Assembly (NCBI RefSeq): GCF_000024765.1
Contig: NC_013422.1
Coordinates: forward strand, 949,501-1,013,500
Source of the DNA: Halothiobacillus neapolitanus c2
Lineage (GTDB): Bacteria; Pseudomonadota; Gammaproteobacteria; Halothiobacillales; Halothiobacillaceae
DNA: 64,000 nucleotides
Direction: 5' to 3'
Position numbers and translations under genes: made by a program. The notes below the pieces were generated by a model, which was given only the letters and a program-made list of their open reading frames with translations, had not been told where the DNA came from and did no database searches. Below, piece after piece: positions 9,781 through 19,201 of the stretch (positions are counted from its first letter, which is position 1; every line of letters begins with the position of its first letter).

Positions 9781-9997
9781 GAGGCTCCCCAATTCAATTT
9801 TTGTTTGTTTTGCCAGCCCGGCTCTTCATGGCTTTTGACTGGCGCTCAATCGCTTCGAACGTTGGCGAAATGAGATTGTAGACCCTGTACGGGGAGTCCT
9901 TTCCTCCAAGGTTTCGCGATTATACGCACAAGTTTGGGGCGTTGAAGATGTTGTATGAAAAAATTAGCCCAATCATCGGTTTATAATGATTTGCTAA

Positions 9998-10987
9998 TTA
10001 ATTGGATGGGGAAGCTGATGGCCCGTTATCGACTTTGACCGCAGCGAGCAGCCGCTCGGCGCTACTTTGAAGTTGACGGGCGCCACTCGTGGGCAGTCGA
10101 TGTGTGACGAGACCCGCGAAAACAGCCTGTATGTCGTCGGGTAGCACATGATCCCGCTGATCAATAAATGCCCATGCCCGGGCAAGATTCAAAAGCATCA
10201 GACCGGCGCGCGGTGATAACCCCATGCTGAATTCCGGCATTTCACGGCTGGTTTGCAGCAGTTTCTGCACATAATCGATCACGGGGTCGGCAACATGGAT
10301 GTTGCGAACGGCTTGGCGCATCTGGGCAAGGCCGCGGGCATCCAGCACCGGTTCGATGTCATTGATATGCGTGCGTCCACCCTGACCCTTGAGCATGGCG
10401 CGTTCCACTTCCGGTGCGGGGTATCCCATGCCGAGAATCAATGCGAAGCGATCGAGTTGTGATTCGGGTAGCGGATAAGTACCTTGCTGATGCAGCGGGT
10501 TTTGGGTCGCGATCACGAAGAAGGCTTCCGGCAGCGGATAACGTTTGCCTTCGATCGTAACTTGGCGCTCTTCCATCGCTTCGAGCAAGGCGCTTTGCAC
10601 CTTGGGTGGGGCGCGGTTGATTTCATCGGCAAGCAGGATTTCGGTGAAAATCGGTCCCGGCTGAAAACGGAATTCACGACTTTGCGGCTCAAAGATCGAT
10701 ACGCCCAGAATATCGGCGGGCAGCATGTCGGCCGTGAATTGCAGCCGACGGAACCGCAGCCCCAGTCCGCGTGCCAGCGCGTGCGCCAGCGTGGTTTTTC
10801 CAAGCCCGGGCAGGTCTTCGAGCAACAAATGTCCACCGGCAAGAACGCAGCAAAGGGCCTGACGTATAACCTGCTCTTTTCCGAGCACGACCTGTGCGGT
10901 TCGGGCAATCAGCGTCTTCGCGGCGGCTTGAAGGTCATGCGGCGCGAGTGCAGGTGTGGAGGGCATCTGAGCGCTGGCATTGTTCAT
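9998..10987 (-). CDS. MoxR-family AAA+ ATPase
   Basis: A 329-residue MoxR-type AAA+ ATPase. It has Walker A (DLPGLGKTTLAHALA), Walker B with LLADEINRAPPK, sensor 1 (FFVIATQNP) and a MoxR arginine region (LPESQLDRFAL). MoxR proteins act as chaperones that insert cofactors or remodel partner complexes, often with DUF58 or VWA proteins encoded next door. Here no such partner follows: the next minus-strand gene is yjcH. Instead the start overlaps the stop of the ycaO gene by ATGA, so its natural partner in this genome may be YcaO. Confidence 0.85.
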   Translation of the reverse strand: MNNASAQMPSTPALAPHDLQAAAKTLIARTAQVVLGKEQVIRQALCCVLAGGHLLLEDLPGLGKTTLAHALARGLGLRFRRLQFTADMLPADILGVSIFEPQSREFRFQPGPIFTEILLADEINRAPPKVQSALLEAMEERQVTIEGKRYPLPEAFFVIATQNPLHQQGTYPLPESQLDRFALILGMGYPAPEVERAMLKGQGGRTHINDIEPVLDARGLAQMRQAVRNIHVADPVIDYVQKLLQTSREMPEFSMGLSPRAGLMLLNLARAWAFIDQRDHVLPDDIQAVFAGLVTHRLPTSGARQLQSSAERLLAAVKVDNGPSASPSN

Positions 10988-12762
10988 GTGGTGAACTCGA
11001 CTGGTGGTTTGGCAGCAAAGGCACGGTCAAAAGCGGCCATGAGTGTTTGATGCAGCGGGCTGCGTTCAAAGTTCGCGCCCAAGCCGCCAAGATCGAGGAA
11101 GCCGGCTCGGCCTTCAAGTAAGGCTTGGGCCGAGGCCTGTTCCTGTGGCGGGTACAGGGCCATGAGTGTGCTTTGATACTGATCGAGCGGCGCGGTTGCG
11201 GCGACCGTTAACTGATGGTGTGTGTGCGCGGCGCGATAGATGATTCTTCGATTATCCGGTAGTGGCGGCACGTTGACCAGCCAGTCAAGAAGTGCCTCTG
11301 TTTCATCGTCATCATCATCGGGGCCGGAGGCAAACAGCGCCAGCGCGCGCAGTTCACCGAAGCGCAGACTGGCCCAGGGATGGTCTGCTCCGATGGCTAA
11401 ACCAATGACATCGGTCATCGGCATCAGCCAGTCCATGTCCAGATCGTCCATGGTTTCGAGCAGCTGCGCGCATTCGGTGGCGCTGAGTTCACCCAGCCGT
11501 TCAACATAAGGAATCAGCGACAGGCCAACGTTGTTGTTCCGCTCGTACAGTTCATCGACGGGATAGATTTCCGATAGACCCGGCACGAGGATGCGACAGG
11601 CATACAGGCCGATATGCGGGTAATCGGCGACATAAACGTCGTAACCTTCTGCATGAACGATGTCGCACAGTCGCTTGAAACCCGCCTCATTGTTCTCGGC
11701 GGTAAAATCCCAGTGCACGAAGGGGTAATCGGGGGTGTCACGAAAAAAGTCCCAGGACAACCACCCCGAGGAATCGATAAAGTGCAATTCGAGATTTTGC
11801 GGGTCGCTGACCAGTTCCTGATCGGTCGTGGGTGGGTGGAAGGCGTGCAGGTCGTCGAGCGCGCGGCCCTGCAACAGTTCAGTAACCGTGCGCTCGAAAG
11901 CGACTTCGAAATTGGGATGGGCGCCGAACGATGCAAATACGCCACCGGATTGCGGATCAATCAGAGTCACGCAGATGACCGGGTATTTCCCACCCAGCGA
12001 GGCATCCAGCAGGCGCAATCCGAAGCTGTGACCGCGCAGGGCGGCAATCGCTGTGGCAATGGTCGGGTAGCGGGCCACAATGTCGTCCGGAATCTGCGGC
12101 AGAGCAATGCTCTCGGCAATCACCCGGTTTTTCACGAAACGTTCAAATACTTCGGATAGACCCTGCGTGCGGGCTTCGAATATGGTATTGCCCGCCGTCA
12201 GGCCGTTGCTGACATACAGATTGCCAACCACATTGGCCGGAAAATACAGGGTCTGCCCATCCCGGATTCGGGTGTAGGGCAGGGCACAGACGGCATCCGT
12301 GACGGCACTGTTGAAATCCACCCAGTCTTTCGTGGTGATGCGGTAGTCATCGGCCAGGTAATGCCGCCAAAGGGCGTCATCCAGCAGGCCCTCCGGCCGA
12401 ACGCCGGGGTGATCAATGGTGAACCAGCGTTCGCGCGGATCATGCACACCCTGTTTGAGTCCATCATGCGTCGTCTGTTCGCGATGCCAGTGGAAGTCGC
12501 CGAAAAAATACTGTGATGCCAGCCGTTCGACAAACTCACCCAGCGCCGAAGCCAGCGCTGCCTTCTTGCTGGCACCCTTGCCGTTGGTGAATAGAATCGG
12601 GCAGTTTTTATCGCGGATATGCACGGACCAGCAGTGGGGCACCGGGTTGAGCCAGCGTGTTTCTTCGATATCGAAACCCAGTGCGGTTAGTTGGCCTTGA
12701 ACACGGGCGATCGTGTCCTCCAGCGCCGCATCCTTGCCGGTAATAAATGTATGTTCGGACAT
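10984..12762 (-). CDS. ycaO: YcaO-domain protein
   Basis: A 592-residue protein with a YcaO cyclodehydratase-like domain, close in length to E. coli YcaO (586), which is linked to beta-methylthiolation of ribosomal protein S12. Visible blocks include the ATP-binding segments GKGASKKAALASALGEFVERL and NTIFEARTQGLSEVFERFVK. The C-terminal part has a tetratricopeptide-like helical region. It is followed by an overlapping moxR gene and preceded by a Mth938-like gene 12 bases upstream. No RiPP precursor peptide is visible nearby, so a housekeeping role fits better than natural product synthesis. Confidence 0.87.
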   Translation of the reverse strand: MSEHTFITGKDAALEDTIARVQGQLTALGFDIEETRWLNPVPHCWSVHIRDKNCPILFTNGKGASKKAALASALGEFVERLASQYFFGDFHWHREQTTHDGLKQGVHDPRERWFTIDHPGVRPEGLLDDALWRHYLADDYRITTKDWVDFNSAVTDAVCALPYTRIRDGQTLYFPANVVGNLYVSNGLTAGNTIFEARTQGLSEVFERFVKNRVIAESIALPQIPDDIVARYPTIATAIAALRGHSFGLRLLDASLGGKYPVICVTLIDPQSGGVFASFGAHPNFEVAFERTVTELLQGRALDDLHAFHPPTTDQELVSDPQNLELHFIDSSGWLSWDFFRDTPDYPFVHWDFTAENNEAGFKRLCDIVHAEGYDVYVADYPHIGLYACRILVPGLSEIYPVDELYERNNNVGLSLIPYVERLGELSATECAQLLETMDDLDMDWLMPMTDVIGLAIGADHPWASLRFGELRALALFASGPDDDDDETEALLDWLVNVPPLPDNRRIIYRAAHTHHQLTVAATAPLDQYQSTLMALYPPQEQASAQALLEGRAGFLDLGGLGANFERSPLHQTLMAAFDRAFAAKPPVEFTT

Positions 12763-12774
12763 GAAAAATTCCTT

Positions 12775-13197
12775 TTAGACGTGAGCGTTATCGGACGTGT
12801 TTTCGGGACCACTCTCAGATTCATTCTCCTGGAACAGCACCAGCAGCGATACGCGGCGCAATTCGCTGGCAAGAACGGTGAATGTCCGGCAAGCCGCACC
12901 GGTATCCATGAACTCGATGCCGATACCGGCGCGGAAAAATGCCGCTTGAACAGCGGCACTGGCGCGCAGTGTCCGTGGTCCGGTACCCACGATGAGTACT
13001 TCCGGGTCATCAATGATCAGTGCATCCAGCGACGAAGGTGCCAGCTCAGACGCAGTTTTGAACAGTAAGTCTGGAACCACGCGTTCCGGCGTGAGCAGGA
13101 AGCTTTGAAAGTATTCATCATGATTCACCCGCACGCTGGTTTCAGTAAAACCACGGATGACAAATCGTTGGCCGGAATCGTCAAGAGAGAGACGCAT
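12775..13197 (-). CDS. Mth938/DUF498 family protein
   Basis: A 140-residue cytoplasmic protein with the DUF498/Mth938 pattern: IRGFTETSVRVNHDEYFQSFLLTPERVVPD at the front, then LIIDDPEVLIVGTGPRT and GIGIEFMDTGAACRTFTVLASE. Members are small alpha/beta proteins of unsettled function, sometimes linked to respiratory complex assembly. It lies 12 bases before ycaO and 55 bases after ubiI, so it may be in the same transcript. Confidence 0.8.
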   Translation of the reverse strand: MRLSLDDSGQRFVIRGFTETSVRVNHDEYFQSFLLTPERVVPDLLFKTASELAPSSLDALIIDDPEVLIVGTGPRTLRASAAVQAAFFRAGIGIEFMDTGAACRTFTVLASELRRVSLLVLFQENESESGPENTSDNAHV

Positions 13198-13252
13198 ATA
13201 GGTATCCTGATTATGGAAGCTCTAAGGAAGCGCTGAGTAAAACAGAACTTCT

Positions 13253-14455
13253 TTAGCGTTGTCCGCTGGCGAATTGACCGACCATTTTTCTCAATGGCTC
13301 GAAAGCCGATACGGCGGAGAGAGCCAGATTGCGGCCGCCAACCAGCAACGGGTTGTGCGCACGGAATCCATAATGGAATAGATCCATGCCCGACTGTGTG
13401 ATGAGATTGTCCGCACGCCGCATCCGTTCATAGCGAGCCAACGCTTTGGGTGCGCCAAGGTCGTCGCTGTCCTTGAGGCAATCAATCAGGGCCATGGCGT
13501 CATAAAAGCCGAGATTGACCCCTTGTCCGGCAAGGGGGTGAATGGTGTGGGCGGCATCGCCGGCGAGTACCGTTCGCTCAGCGGTATAGCGCTCGGCGTG
13601 CATTCTGCGGATCGGGAAGTATCCCCGGCGCTCAATCGCTTTGATTTCGCCAAGTTCGGCTGGAAACGTGGTTGCCAGCGCCGCGAGGATTTCTGCATCG
13701 CTCCAGGTGTGACGGGTTTTGACTGCATCGACCTGATCGTACCAGACGATCGAACCTCGGGCGCCCGCCAGGGGCAGGAATGCTTGAGGGCCATGAGCGG
13801 TGAATCGCTGCCAGGTTATGTCTTGCTGCGGGTAATCCGTAATCACACTCAGTATCTGCGCGGCAGTATCGTAATCCTGATGGGTTTCTTCAATGCCGGT
13901 CGCCTGACGTACCCAGGATTTTCCACCATCGGCCCCGATTAGCAGCGAGGCGGTTAGTGTCCGTTCATCGTTGAGACAGACGCCTACGTGCCGATCATCC
14001 ACTCGCCATTGGCTTGGGTGGCTGTCGGTAAATGGCGTGATGGCGTCTATCTTTCGAATGCCTTCCCACAACGCGGCTTGAATCAGGCTGTTTTCGACAA
14101 TATAGCCGAGCTCGGGCAGACCAATATCGCGTGCATCAAAGGTGACATCTCCCGTACCCGCTTGATCCCAGACGCGCATTCGACGGTAGGGCGCCGCGCG
14201 TGTGTGACGGATCTTGTGCCATACGCCCAGTTGCTGCAGAAATTCGATGCTGGCGGGCGAGAGTGCGGAGACGCGAATGTCGAAGGGCGTGGTGCTGTCT
14301 GCTGGAAGGTCGGGCACCGGTTGATCTTCGACCAGGGCGACTTGCCAGCCTTGCTGACCAAGAGCCAATGCAATGCTGGCACCCACCATACCGCCGCCGA
14401 TGATGATGACGTCAAAAGGTTGATCCGAAGCAGTTTTTTTGAGTTTTGCTGTCAT
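13253..14455 (-). CDS. ubiI: Ubiquinone biosynthesis FAD hydroxylase, UbiI type
   Basis: A 400-residue flavoprotein of the UbiH/UbiI/UbiF/COQ6 family. It has the dinucleotide fold at the N-terminus (DVIIIGGGMVGASIALALGQQG), the mid-protein motif LIGADGGKSWVRQ and the FAD-ribityl motif VLAGDAAHTIHPLAGQGVNLG. It follows ubiH after two bases, and the order ygfB-pepP-ubiH-ubiI is the same as in E. coli, which supports UbiI (C5 hydroxylation of the ubiquinone ring) over UbiF. It would act as a soluble or membrane-associated component of the Ubi complex. Confidence 0.85.
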   Translation of the reverse strand: MTAKLKKTASDQPFDVIIIGGGMVGASIALALGQQGWQVALVEDQPVPDLPADSTTPFDIRVSALSPASIEFLQQLGVWHKIRHTRAAPYRRMRVWDQAGTGDVTFDARDIGLPELGYIVENSLIQAALWEGIRKIDAITPFTDSHPSQWRVDDRHVGVCLNDERTLTASLLIGADGGKSWVRQATGIEETHQDYDTAAQILSVITDYPQQDITWQRFTAHGPQAFLPLAGARGSIVWYDQVDAVKTRHTWSDAEILAALATTFPAELGEIKAIERRGYFPIRRMHAERYTAERTVLAGDAAHTIHPLAGQGVNLGFYDAMALIDCLKDSDDLGAPKALARYERMRRADNLITQSGMDLFHYGFRAHNPLLVGGRNLALSAVSAFEPLRKMVGQFASGQR

Positions 14456-14457
14456 GG

Positions 14458-15678
14458 TCAGATGCCTCGCGTCAGGCGCACGAGCCGATTTTTGAATGGG
14501 AAGATGCCATCGCTCAACGAGAGCAGTGCGCCACGTACGATCCCTGCACCGGGCAGGTCGAGACTGAACCCCCGCACGAGCCGATCGGTGAGGCCGATCG
14601 TCCGACGGTAATCGTCGACACGCTCTTGCGCATAGCGTTTGAGACGAACCGGATCACCGGGGTCGACAGGTTCTCCCCGATCGGCGCGCAGAGCCGCCGT
14701 CAGGTCACGGACATCGCGCAGGCAGAGGTTGAAACCTTGCCCGGCGACCGGGTGCAGTGCGTGGGCGGCATTGCCGAGGATGACAAGACGCTCGTCTACC
14801 AGCTCCTGAAGGGTGATGAGATTCAGCGGGTAAGCCTGCCGTGGCGTCAGTTCGGTAAATCCACCGAGACGGTGTCGAAACAATTCATCCAGCCGTTTAG
14901 CGTAGGCTTCCGGTTCCAGCGCCATGAGTTCGCTGACGTCTTCGTCGCGATTGACCCAGACGAGCGATACTCGTCCTGCCGGGGCGGGTAGAACGGCGAG
15001 TGGGCCACCTCGTGTAAAGCACTCGAATGCCGTACCGTGATGCGCGCGCGCAGGCTTTGCCGTGCAGACAATGGCGGTTTGTCCGTATTCGGATTTTTCA
15101 ACCGGCTTCTGGATAGCAGCGCGCACACTCGAATAAGCGCCATCGGCCGCGATCAACAAACGTGCCTCAAGAGTATGCGCTTCGCCGTGGTATTCGAACT
15201 GCACTTCGACCCCAGTGCCATCGTTGGTCACGTTATGGTGGGTGTAGCGCGCCGGTTGCAGACGCTGCACGGTGCCATTGCCGGTGATGCAATCCTCTTT
15301 TTCGGCGCGTTCGATGGCCGCAGCAATGGCCCGGTTACCGATGACTTGCCCCAGCGCAACGCCCTGATTGTTGGCTTTGGTGATGCGCGTCATGCCGAAG
15401 TGACCGCTATCGACCACGCGGACTTCTTCGATGGCTTGGGCTGCGCGCGCGGTTGCTTCATCAATCAGGCCCAGGGCATCGAAATAGCGCCAGGATGCAT
15501 CTGACAGCGCTGTCAGCCGGGCATCGAAACTGCTCGATGCACCTTCTGGTGCGCCTTCAAGCACCGTGACGCGCCAGCCATCGAGCTTCAGGGTATGCGC
15601 AAGCACGCCGCCGACCATGCCGCCGCCAACAATGATGATGTCCTGTTTACTGGAATCGAAGCGGGTTTGATGGGTCAT
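14458..15678 (-). CDS. ubiH: 2-octaprenyl-6-methoxyphenol hydroxylase UbiH
   Basis: A 406-residue FAD monooxygenase paralogous to the next gene, with IIIVGGGMVGGVLAHTLKLDG at the N-terminus, LIAADGAYSSVR in the middle and VILGNAAHALHPVAGQGFNL near the C-terminus. It catalyses ring hydroxylation at C1 in aerobic ubiquinone synthesis. Position between pepP and ubiI matches the classic gene order. Both ubi genes are present, so an aerobic ubiquinone pathway is expected. Confidence 0.88.
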   Translation of the reverse strand: MTHQTRFDSSKQDIIIVGGGMVGGVLAHTLKLDGWRVTVLEGAPEGASSSFDARLTALSDASWRYFDALGLIDEATARAAQAIEEVRVVDSGHFGMTRITKANNQGVALGQVIGNRAIAAAIERAEKEDCITGNGTVQRLQPARYTHHNVTNDGTGVEVQFEYHGEAHTLEARLLIAADGAYSSVRAAIQKPVEKSEYGQTAIVCTAKPARAHHGTAFECFTRGGPLAVLPAPAGRVSLVWVNRDEDVSELMALEPEAYAKRLDELFRHRLGGFTELTPRQAYPLNLITLQELVDERLVILGNAAHALHPVAGQGFNLCLRDVRDLTAALRADRGEPVDPGDPVRLKRYAQERVDDYRRTIGLTDRLVRGFSLDLPGAGIVRGALLSLSDGIFPFKNRLVRLTRGI

Positions 15679-15729
15679 GGTGCGATCTCGTGTGCGTCTG
15701 TTCTAAGTTTGATCGGCAGGGGCATCCTG

Positions 15730-17079
15730 TCATGCGTCCAAACGGTGGCGTACTTTGCAGTCGTTCATGAACGCTTCGATATCTTCCACGGTCTTGGGTA
15801 CTTCGTGCGTCAATATATCGACGCCTTTCGGCGTGACCAATACATCGTCTTCGATTCGCACACCAATGCCGCGATAGGCCGTGGGGATATCTTCTGCGGC
15901 GTCGATATAGATGCCCGGCTCGACCGTGACGACCATGCCGGGTTCGAACTCACGCCACTGACCATCGATTTTATACTTTCCGACGTCGTGCACATCCAAC
16001 CCCAGCCAGTGGCCGGTGCGATGCATGAAAAAGCGTTTGTATCCCTCGCTGTTCGGAGCCCCGTCCACTGCCTGCGGGATCAGTCCCAGTTCGATGAGCC
16101 CTTGCTGAATCACACGAACCGCGGCCTCATGTGGCGCATCAAAGCTGGCTCCGGGGCGGATTTCATCAATGGCGGCCATCTGGGCTTTCAGAACCAGTTC
16201 GTACACTGCTCGCTGTGGTTTAGTGAATTTGCCATCTACGGGCCAGACGCGGGTGATGTCGCCTGCGTAGTGTTCGATTTCCGCGCCCGCATCAATCAGC
16301 ACCAGTTGCCCTGACTCAAGCCGGGCCTCGTTGGCTCGATAATGCAGCACACACGCGTTGGCACCACAGGCGACGATGGGAGCGAAGGAGGCTTCACCAT
16401 GATGCTGGTGGAAAATGCGTTGCAGGTCGGCGGCCAGTTCGTATTCGTACATGCCTTCGGCAATTGCGGCGGCTGCGGTTCGATGCGCCTGTGCGGAAAT
16501 GCTCGCGGCCCGGCGCATCTTGGCAATTTCCACAGGCGATTTGATCAGGCGAAGCTCGTGCAGCGGCTCGGCGAGATCCTTGAGGTTTTGTGGCGGGACA
16601 ACGCCACCGCGTGATTTCTTTCGCAGGGTGTCCAGCCATCCAAGCGTATTGAGCATCAATTCGTGATCGGAAAAGGGCAGCGTGATGCGCTCATAGCCGA
16701 GGAGCAATTCCGGAAGCACATCGTCAAGCTCATCCAGCGCGAAAGCCTGATCAGCGCCGTAGACGCGTTTCGCACCTTCAAGCCCGGCGCGTGGGCCGTC
16801 CCAGCGCGCACGTTCGGGGTCATATGGGTGTACGAACAGGATGACTTCACCATCCGCCCGCTTGGGGCAAAGCACAAGCAGTGCATCCGGTTCATTCAGC
16901 CCGGTGAGGTAAAGAAAATCGCTCGATTGGCGGAACGGGTAGGGATTGTCGTTATTACGAATGATCTCTGTTGTTGCGGGTACCAGAACCGCTGACTTGC
17001 GGCCGACCATTTTCAACAGGCGCCGTCGACGCTTGCCGTATTCTGATTGATCAAGAGCACTCAACGTATTGACGGCCAT
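15730..17079 (-). CDS. pepP: Xaa-Pro aminopeptidase PepP
   Basis: A 449-residue M24B metallopeptidase that removes N-terminal residues preceding proline. The five metal ligands fit the visible motifs: two Asp in LIDAGAEIEHYAGDITR, His in MHRTGHWLGLDVHDVG, Glu in VVTVEPGIY and Glu in GIGVRIEDDV. I chose the ATG at 17079 because AAGGAAGA lies about six bases before it and it avoids overlap with ygfB. Confidence 0.92.
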   Translation of the reverse strand: MAVNTLSALDQSEYGKRRRRLLKMVGRKSAVLVPATTEIIRNNDNPYPFRQSSDFLYLTGLNEPDALLVLCPKRADGEVILFVHPYDPERARWDGPRAGLEGAKRVYGADQAFALDELDDVLPELLLGYERITLPFSDHELMLNTLGWLDTLRKKSRGGVVPPQNLKDLAEPLHELRLIKSPVEIAKMRRAASISAQAHRTAAAAIAEGMYEYELAADLQRIFHQHHGEASFAPIVACGANACVLHYRANEARLESGQLVLIDAGAEIEHYAGDITRVWPVDGKFTKPQRAVYELVLKAQMAAIDEIRPGASFDAPHEAAVRVIQQGLIELGLIPQAVDGAPNSEGYKRFFMHRTGHWLGLDVHDVGKYKIDGQWREFEPGMVVTVEPGIYIDAAEDIPTAYRGIGVRIEDDVLVTPKGVDILTHEVPKTVEDIEAFMNDCKVRHRLDA

Positions 17080-17095
17080 GTGATCTTCCTTGGTT

Positions 17096-17656
17096 TTAGT
17101 GTGGACGTGACGACAAGTGGCCGCCACTAGGGACGGGGGGGTGCACGTTGATGTACATCACGATCAGTGCCGCGCTCAGATAATCGATGATCTCATGCAG
17201 GTTGATCTCATCTTCTTCATCATCGTGCGTATGATCGACCTCATCATCCAGCGCGGCGATCGCTTGCAAATCATCGAATACTTCTTTAGCTTCGGGTGAG
17301 AGCTGAGCTGGGTCTGGGCCTTTGCCGACGGCGTAGCCATAAAGTACGCTCTGTGCGAACTCGATCAATGCCATCAGGCGGTCACGAAAGGGTTGATCGT
17401 CTTCCGGGAAAATCAGGCTCAGACCAAGATTGTCTGCGGAGGTGATCTGGTTGATTGCCTCGGCGTACATGGCTTTCAGACTGGCAGGCATGATGTTTGG
17501 AGTGGCCTCGTCAGATAACTCAGACAACCACTCCGACTCTGAGGCATGGCCTTTGCCGAGCCACAGCCCAATGAGGGTGCCCTGTGCTTCGCTCGGGCTG
17601 AGCACTGCGCCGATATCATGTAAATCGTCTCTGAGTTGTGGGTAATGGACAGGCAT
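17096..17656 (-). CDS. ygfB: UPF0149 family protein YgfB
   Basis: A 186-residue acidic protein with the UPF0149 pattern (SPSEAQGTLIGLWLGKG, then a C-terminal DDEEDEINLHEIIDYL). It lies 16 bases before pepP, as in most gammaproteobacteria. The ATG at 17656 has GAG six bases upstream and is preferred to the GTG at 17662. In Pseudomonas, YgfB has been tied to control of a programmed lysis pathway; whether this holds here is unknown. Confidence 0.88.
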   Translation of the reverse strand: MPVHYPQLRDDLHDIGAVLSPSEAQGTLIGLWLGKGHASESEWLSELSDEATPNIMPASLKAMYAEAINQITSADNLGLSLIFPEDDQPFRDRLMALIEFAQSVLYGYAVGKGPDPAQLSPEAKEVFDDLQAIAALDDEVDHTHDDEEDEINLHEIIDYLSAALIVMYINVHPPVPSGGHLSSRPH

Positions 17657-17866
17657 AAACACTCGCTAGAAAAAACGCCAGCTCACTAAATGAGTTTTTG
17701 TGAAAGGGATATTGTCAGCTCATTGGAGACAAAATGATAGACTGAACCCGTTCATGTGCCCTCTGCTTGCTCTGCTCGCACTTTTCGCGCACAGAAATAG
17801 TGACCTCGGAAAGTCGCTTGGGTTCGGAACGTATCAATTCATACTTTACTATTCAGGGAAATGCGC

Positions 17867-18139
17867 ATGTCAGCCGCCACCGCCGACTCATCTGATCAGC
17901 CCTCGATTGAAAACCACAACCTTGCCGAGCCAATTGCTGTTGGTGCGTCATCCGATCCATTGACGGAGCGTGTTGAGCGTTTGATTCAAACCTGCCGAAC
18001 GTTGGATCTTCGTCGAAGGGAATACCAGGAAACAACTGAACGACTCACGGATGAGAATATCCAACTCCGGCGGGTTTTATCGCATACGCAGCAGCAAATA
18101 CAACAACTGGTCGAGCAGATCAGGCAGATGGAAGAATAG
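17867..18139 (+). CDS. zapB: Cell division protein ZapB-like coiled coil (TIGR02449 type)
   Basis: A 90-residue protein with an unstructured N-terminus and a long C-terminal coiled coil (about residues 30-90, QTCRTLDLRRREYQ... then TDENIQLRRVL). It sits six bases before zapA and divergent from ygfB, which is where TIGR02449/ZapB-like proteins are found in many gammaproteobacteria. The ATG at 17867 is placed eight bases after AGGG; an ATG two codons earlier is too close to it. The likely role is at the Z ring with ZapA. Confidence 0.75.
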   Translation: MSAATADSSDQPSIENHNLAEPIAVGASSDPLTERVERLIQTCRTLDLRRREYQETTERLTDENIQLRRVLSHTQQQIQQLVEQIRQMEE

Positions 18140-18144
18140 ATCGT

Positions 18145-18450
18145 ATGAACAACACTTCAAAACCACTCACAGTTCGTATCCTTGAAAAGGACTACCGGAT
18201 TGCCTGTCCACCCGAAGAGCAGGCCATTCTGTTTCGTACGGCCGACTATGTTAATCAAGCCATGGTGCAGGTGAAAAAGAGCAGTCAATCGCTCAGCACT
18301 GAGCGCGTTGCCGTGCTTGCGGCGCTGAATATCGCGCGTGAATTGATTGAAAACAACCCTAACAGTTTGCAACAACCCGTGCACGATACGCATGCTGAAG
18401 AACTGATCGATCGGATCGACGCAGCCTTGCATGAGTTCGGCCACCCTTGA
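18145..18450 (+). CDS. zapA: Cell division protein ZapA
   Basis: A 101-residue FtsZ-binding protein with the ZapA pattern: VRILEKDYRIACPPEEQAILFRTADYVNQ in the globular head, then STERVAVLAALNIARELI in the coiled coil. It stabilises and bundles FtsZ filaments. It pairs with the upstream zapB-like gene. Confidence 0.9.
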   Translation: MNNTSKPLTVRILEKDYRIACPPEEQAILFRTADYVNQAMVQVKKSSQSLSTERVAVLAALNIARELIENNPNSLQQPVHDTHAEELIDRIDAALHEFGHP

Positions 18451-18541
18451 AGGCTCGGCACAGCTGAGTTTTCCAAACACCACTCTTCGTTTGGAGCGTG
18501 TATCTAGGGAACCTCTTCCTGTACCCCGACGCGAGGAATAA

Positions 18542-18988
18542 TCAGTGCGAAGGGTTTTGCTCTTCAGCGCGGATCAGCGCGGGCCAGAACTGACGCAATG
18601 CATCCAGAGGTACTGGCGAGGGGGATTGCAGATAACGCTCCGCGCCGGGAAGGAGGCTTGGATGCTTTTTGGTCATCGCTTGCATCCAGTTCAAATCACG
18701 AAAAGACAGAAAACCGTTCTGCAATCGAACAGACCATGCCAGTGTTTTAGCGATGATTTCTGCCGGTGTTAGCGTAAACCAGACCGCTGCCATTAACACA
18801 GGAATGCCCAGCAACGGGTAACCCGAGGCTTGATCTGATAGCAGCAGCCATTGCATCAGAAAAAAACCACCAGCAAGCGCCATGAATGAGGCATAGGTGT
18901 ATCTGTACTGAATGACGATGGCATGTATGCGATTGAGTCGTTCGATCAATTCGGGCTGATAGTTGAAATCATCGCGTAAATCAAACAT
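18542..18988 (-). CDS. Small membrane protein of unknown function
   Basis: A 148-residue protein I do not recognise. Two close hydrophobic segments (about residues 33-75, SFMALAGGFFLMQWLLL and LLGIPVLMAAVWFTLTPAEIIAKTL) are flanked by soluble ends. The ATG at 18988 has a perfect TAGGAG five bases upstream, which settles the start. It converges with zapA and has no operon partner. Confidence 0.6.
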   Translation of the reverse strand: MFDLRDDFNYQPELIERLNRIHAIVIQYRYTYASFMALAGGFFLMQWLLLSDQASGYPLLGIPVLMAAVWFTLTPAEIIAKTLAWSVRLQNGFLSFRDLNWMQAMTKKHPSLLPGAERYLQSPSPVPLDALRQFWPALIRAEEQNPSH

Positions 18989-19087
18989 GGCGACTCCTAG
19001 CACTTTCTTTGGCGCTTGGCTGCTATAAAAACTCTTATGAAGATAATATGACATGCAGCGTCCGACCGCCACATTGAATTGACTTAG

Positions 19088-19197
19088 GGAATCTCGAAAA
19101 AACTGTCATTCCCGCGTCGGCGGGAATCCAGCGCCTTGATTTTTCTGGGTTCCCGCTTTAGCGGGAACGACGAACCACAGGTATTTCGAGGTGCCCC
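19088..19197. repeat. MITE-like repeat, copy 1
   Basis: About 110 bases with two internal hairpins, ATTCCCGC...GCGGGAAT and GTTCCCGC...GCGGGAAC, joined by CCTTGATTTTTCTGG, and with CTCGAAA-like ends in inverted orientation. A second copy at 21903-22008 is nearly identical. The TCATTCCCGC...GGCGGGAAT pattern is common in proteobacterial dispersed repeats. It contains no gene. Confidence 0.85.
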
Positions 19198-19201
19198 TTA
19201 A

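Noticed and set aside
10984-12762. RiPP biosynthetic cluster around ycaO
   Set aside because: There is no precursor peptide, dehydrogenase or exporter nearby, and the protein matches the housekeeping YcaO in length.
18451-18541. 6S RNA (ssrS) gene after zapA
   Set aside because: This is the usual place for ssrS in gammaproteobacteria, but only about 90 bases are free before the next convergent gene and I could not see the long interrupted stem with central bubble. A covariance model search would decide.
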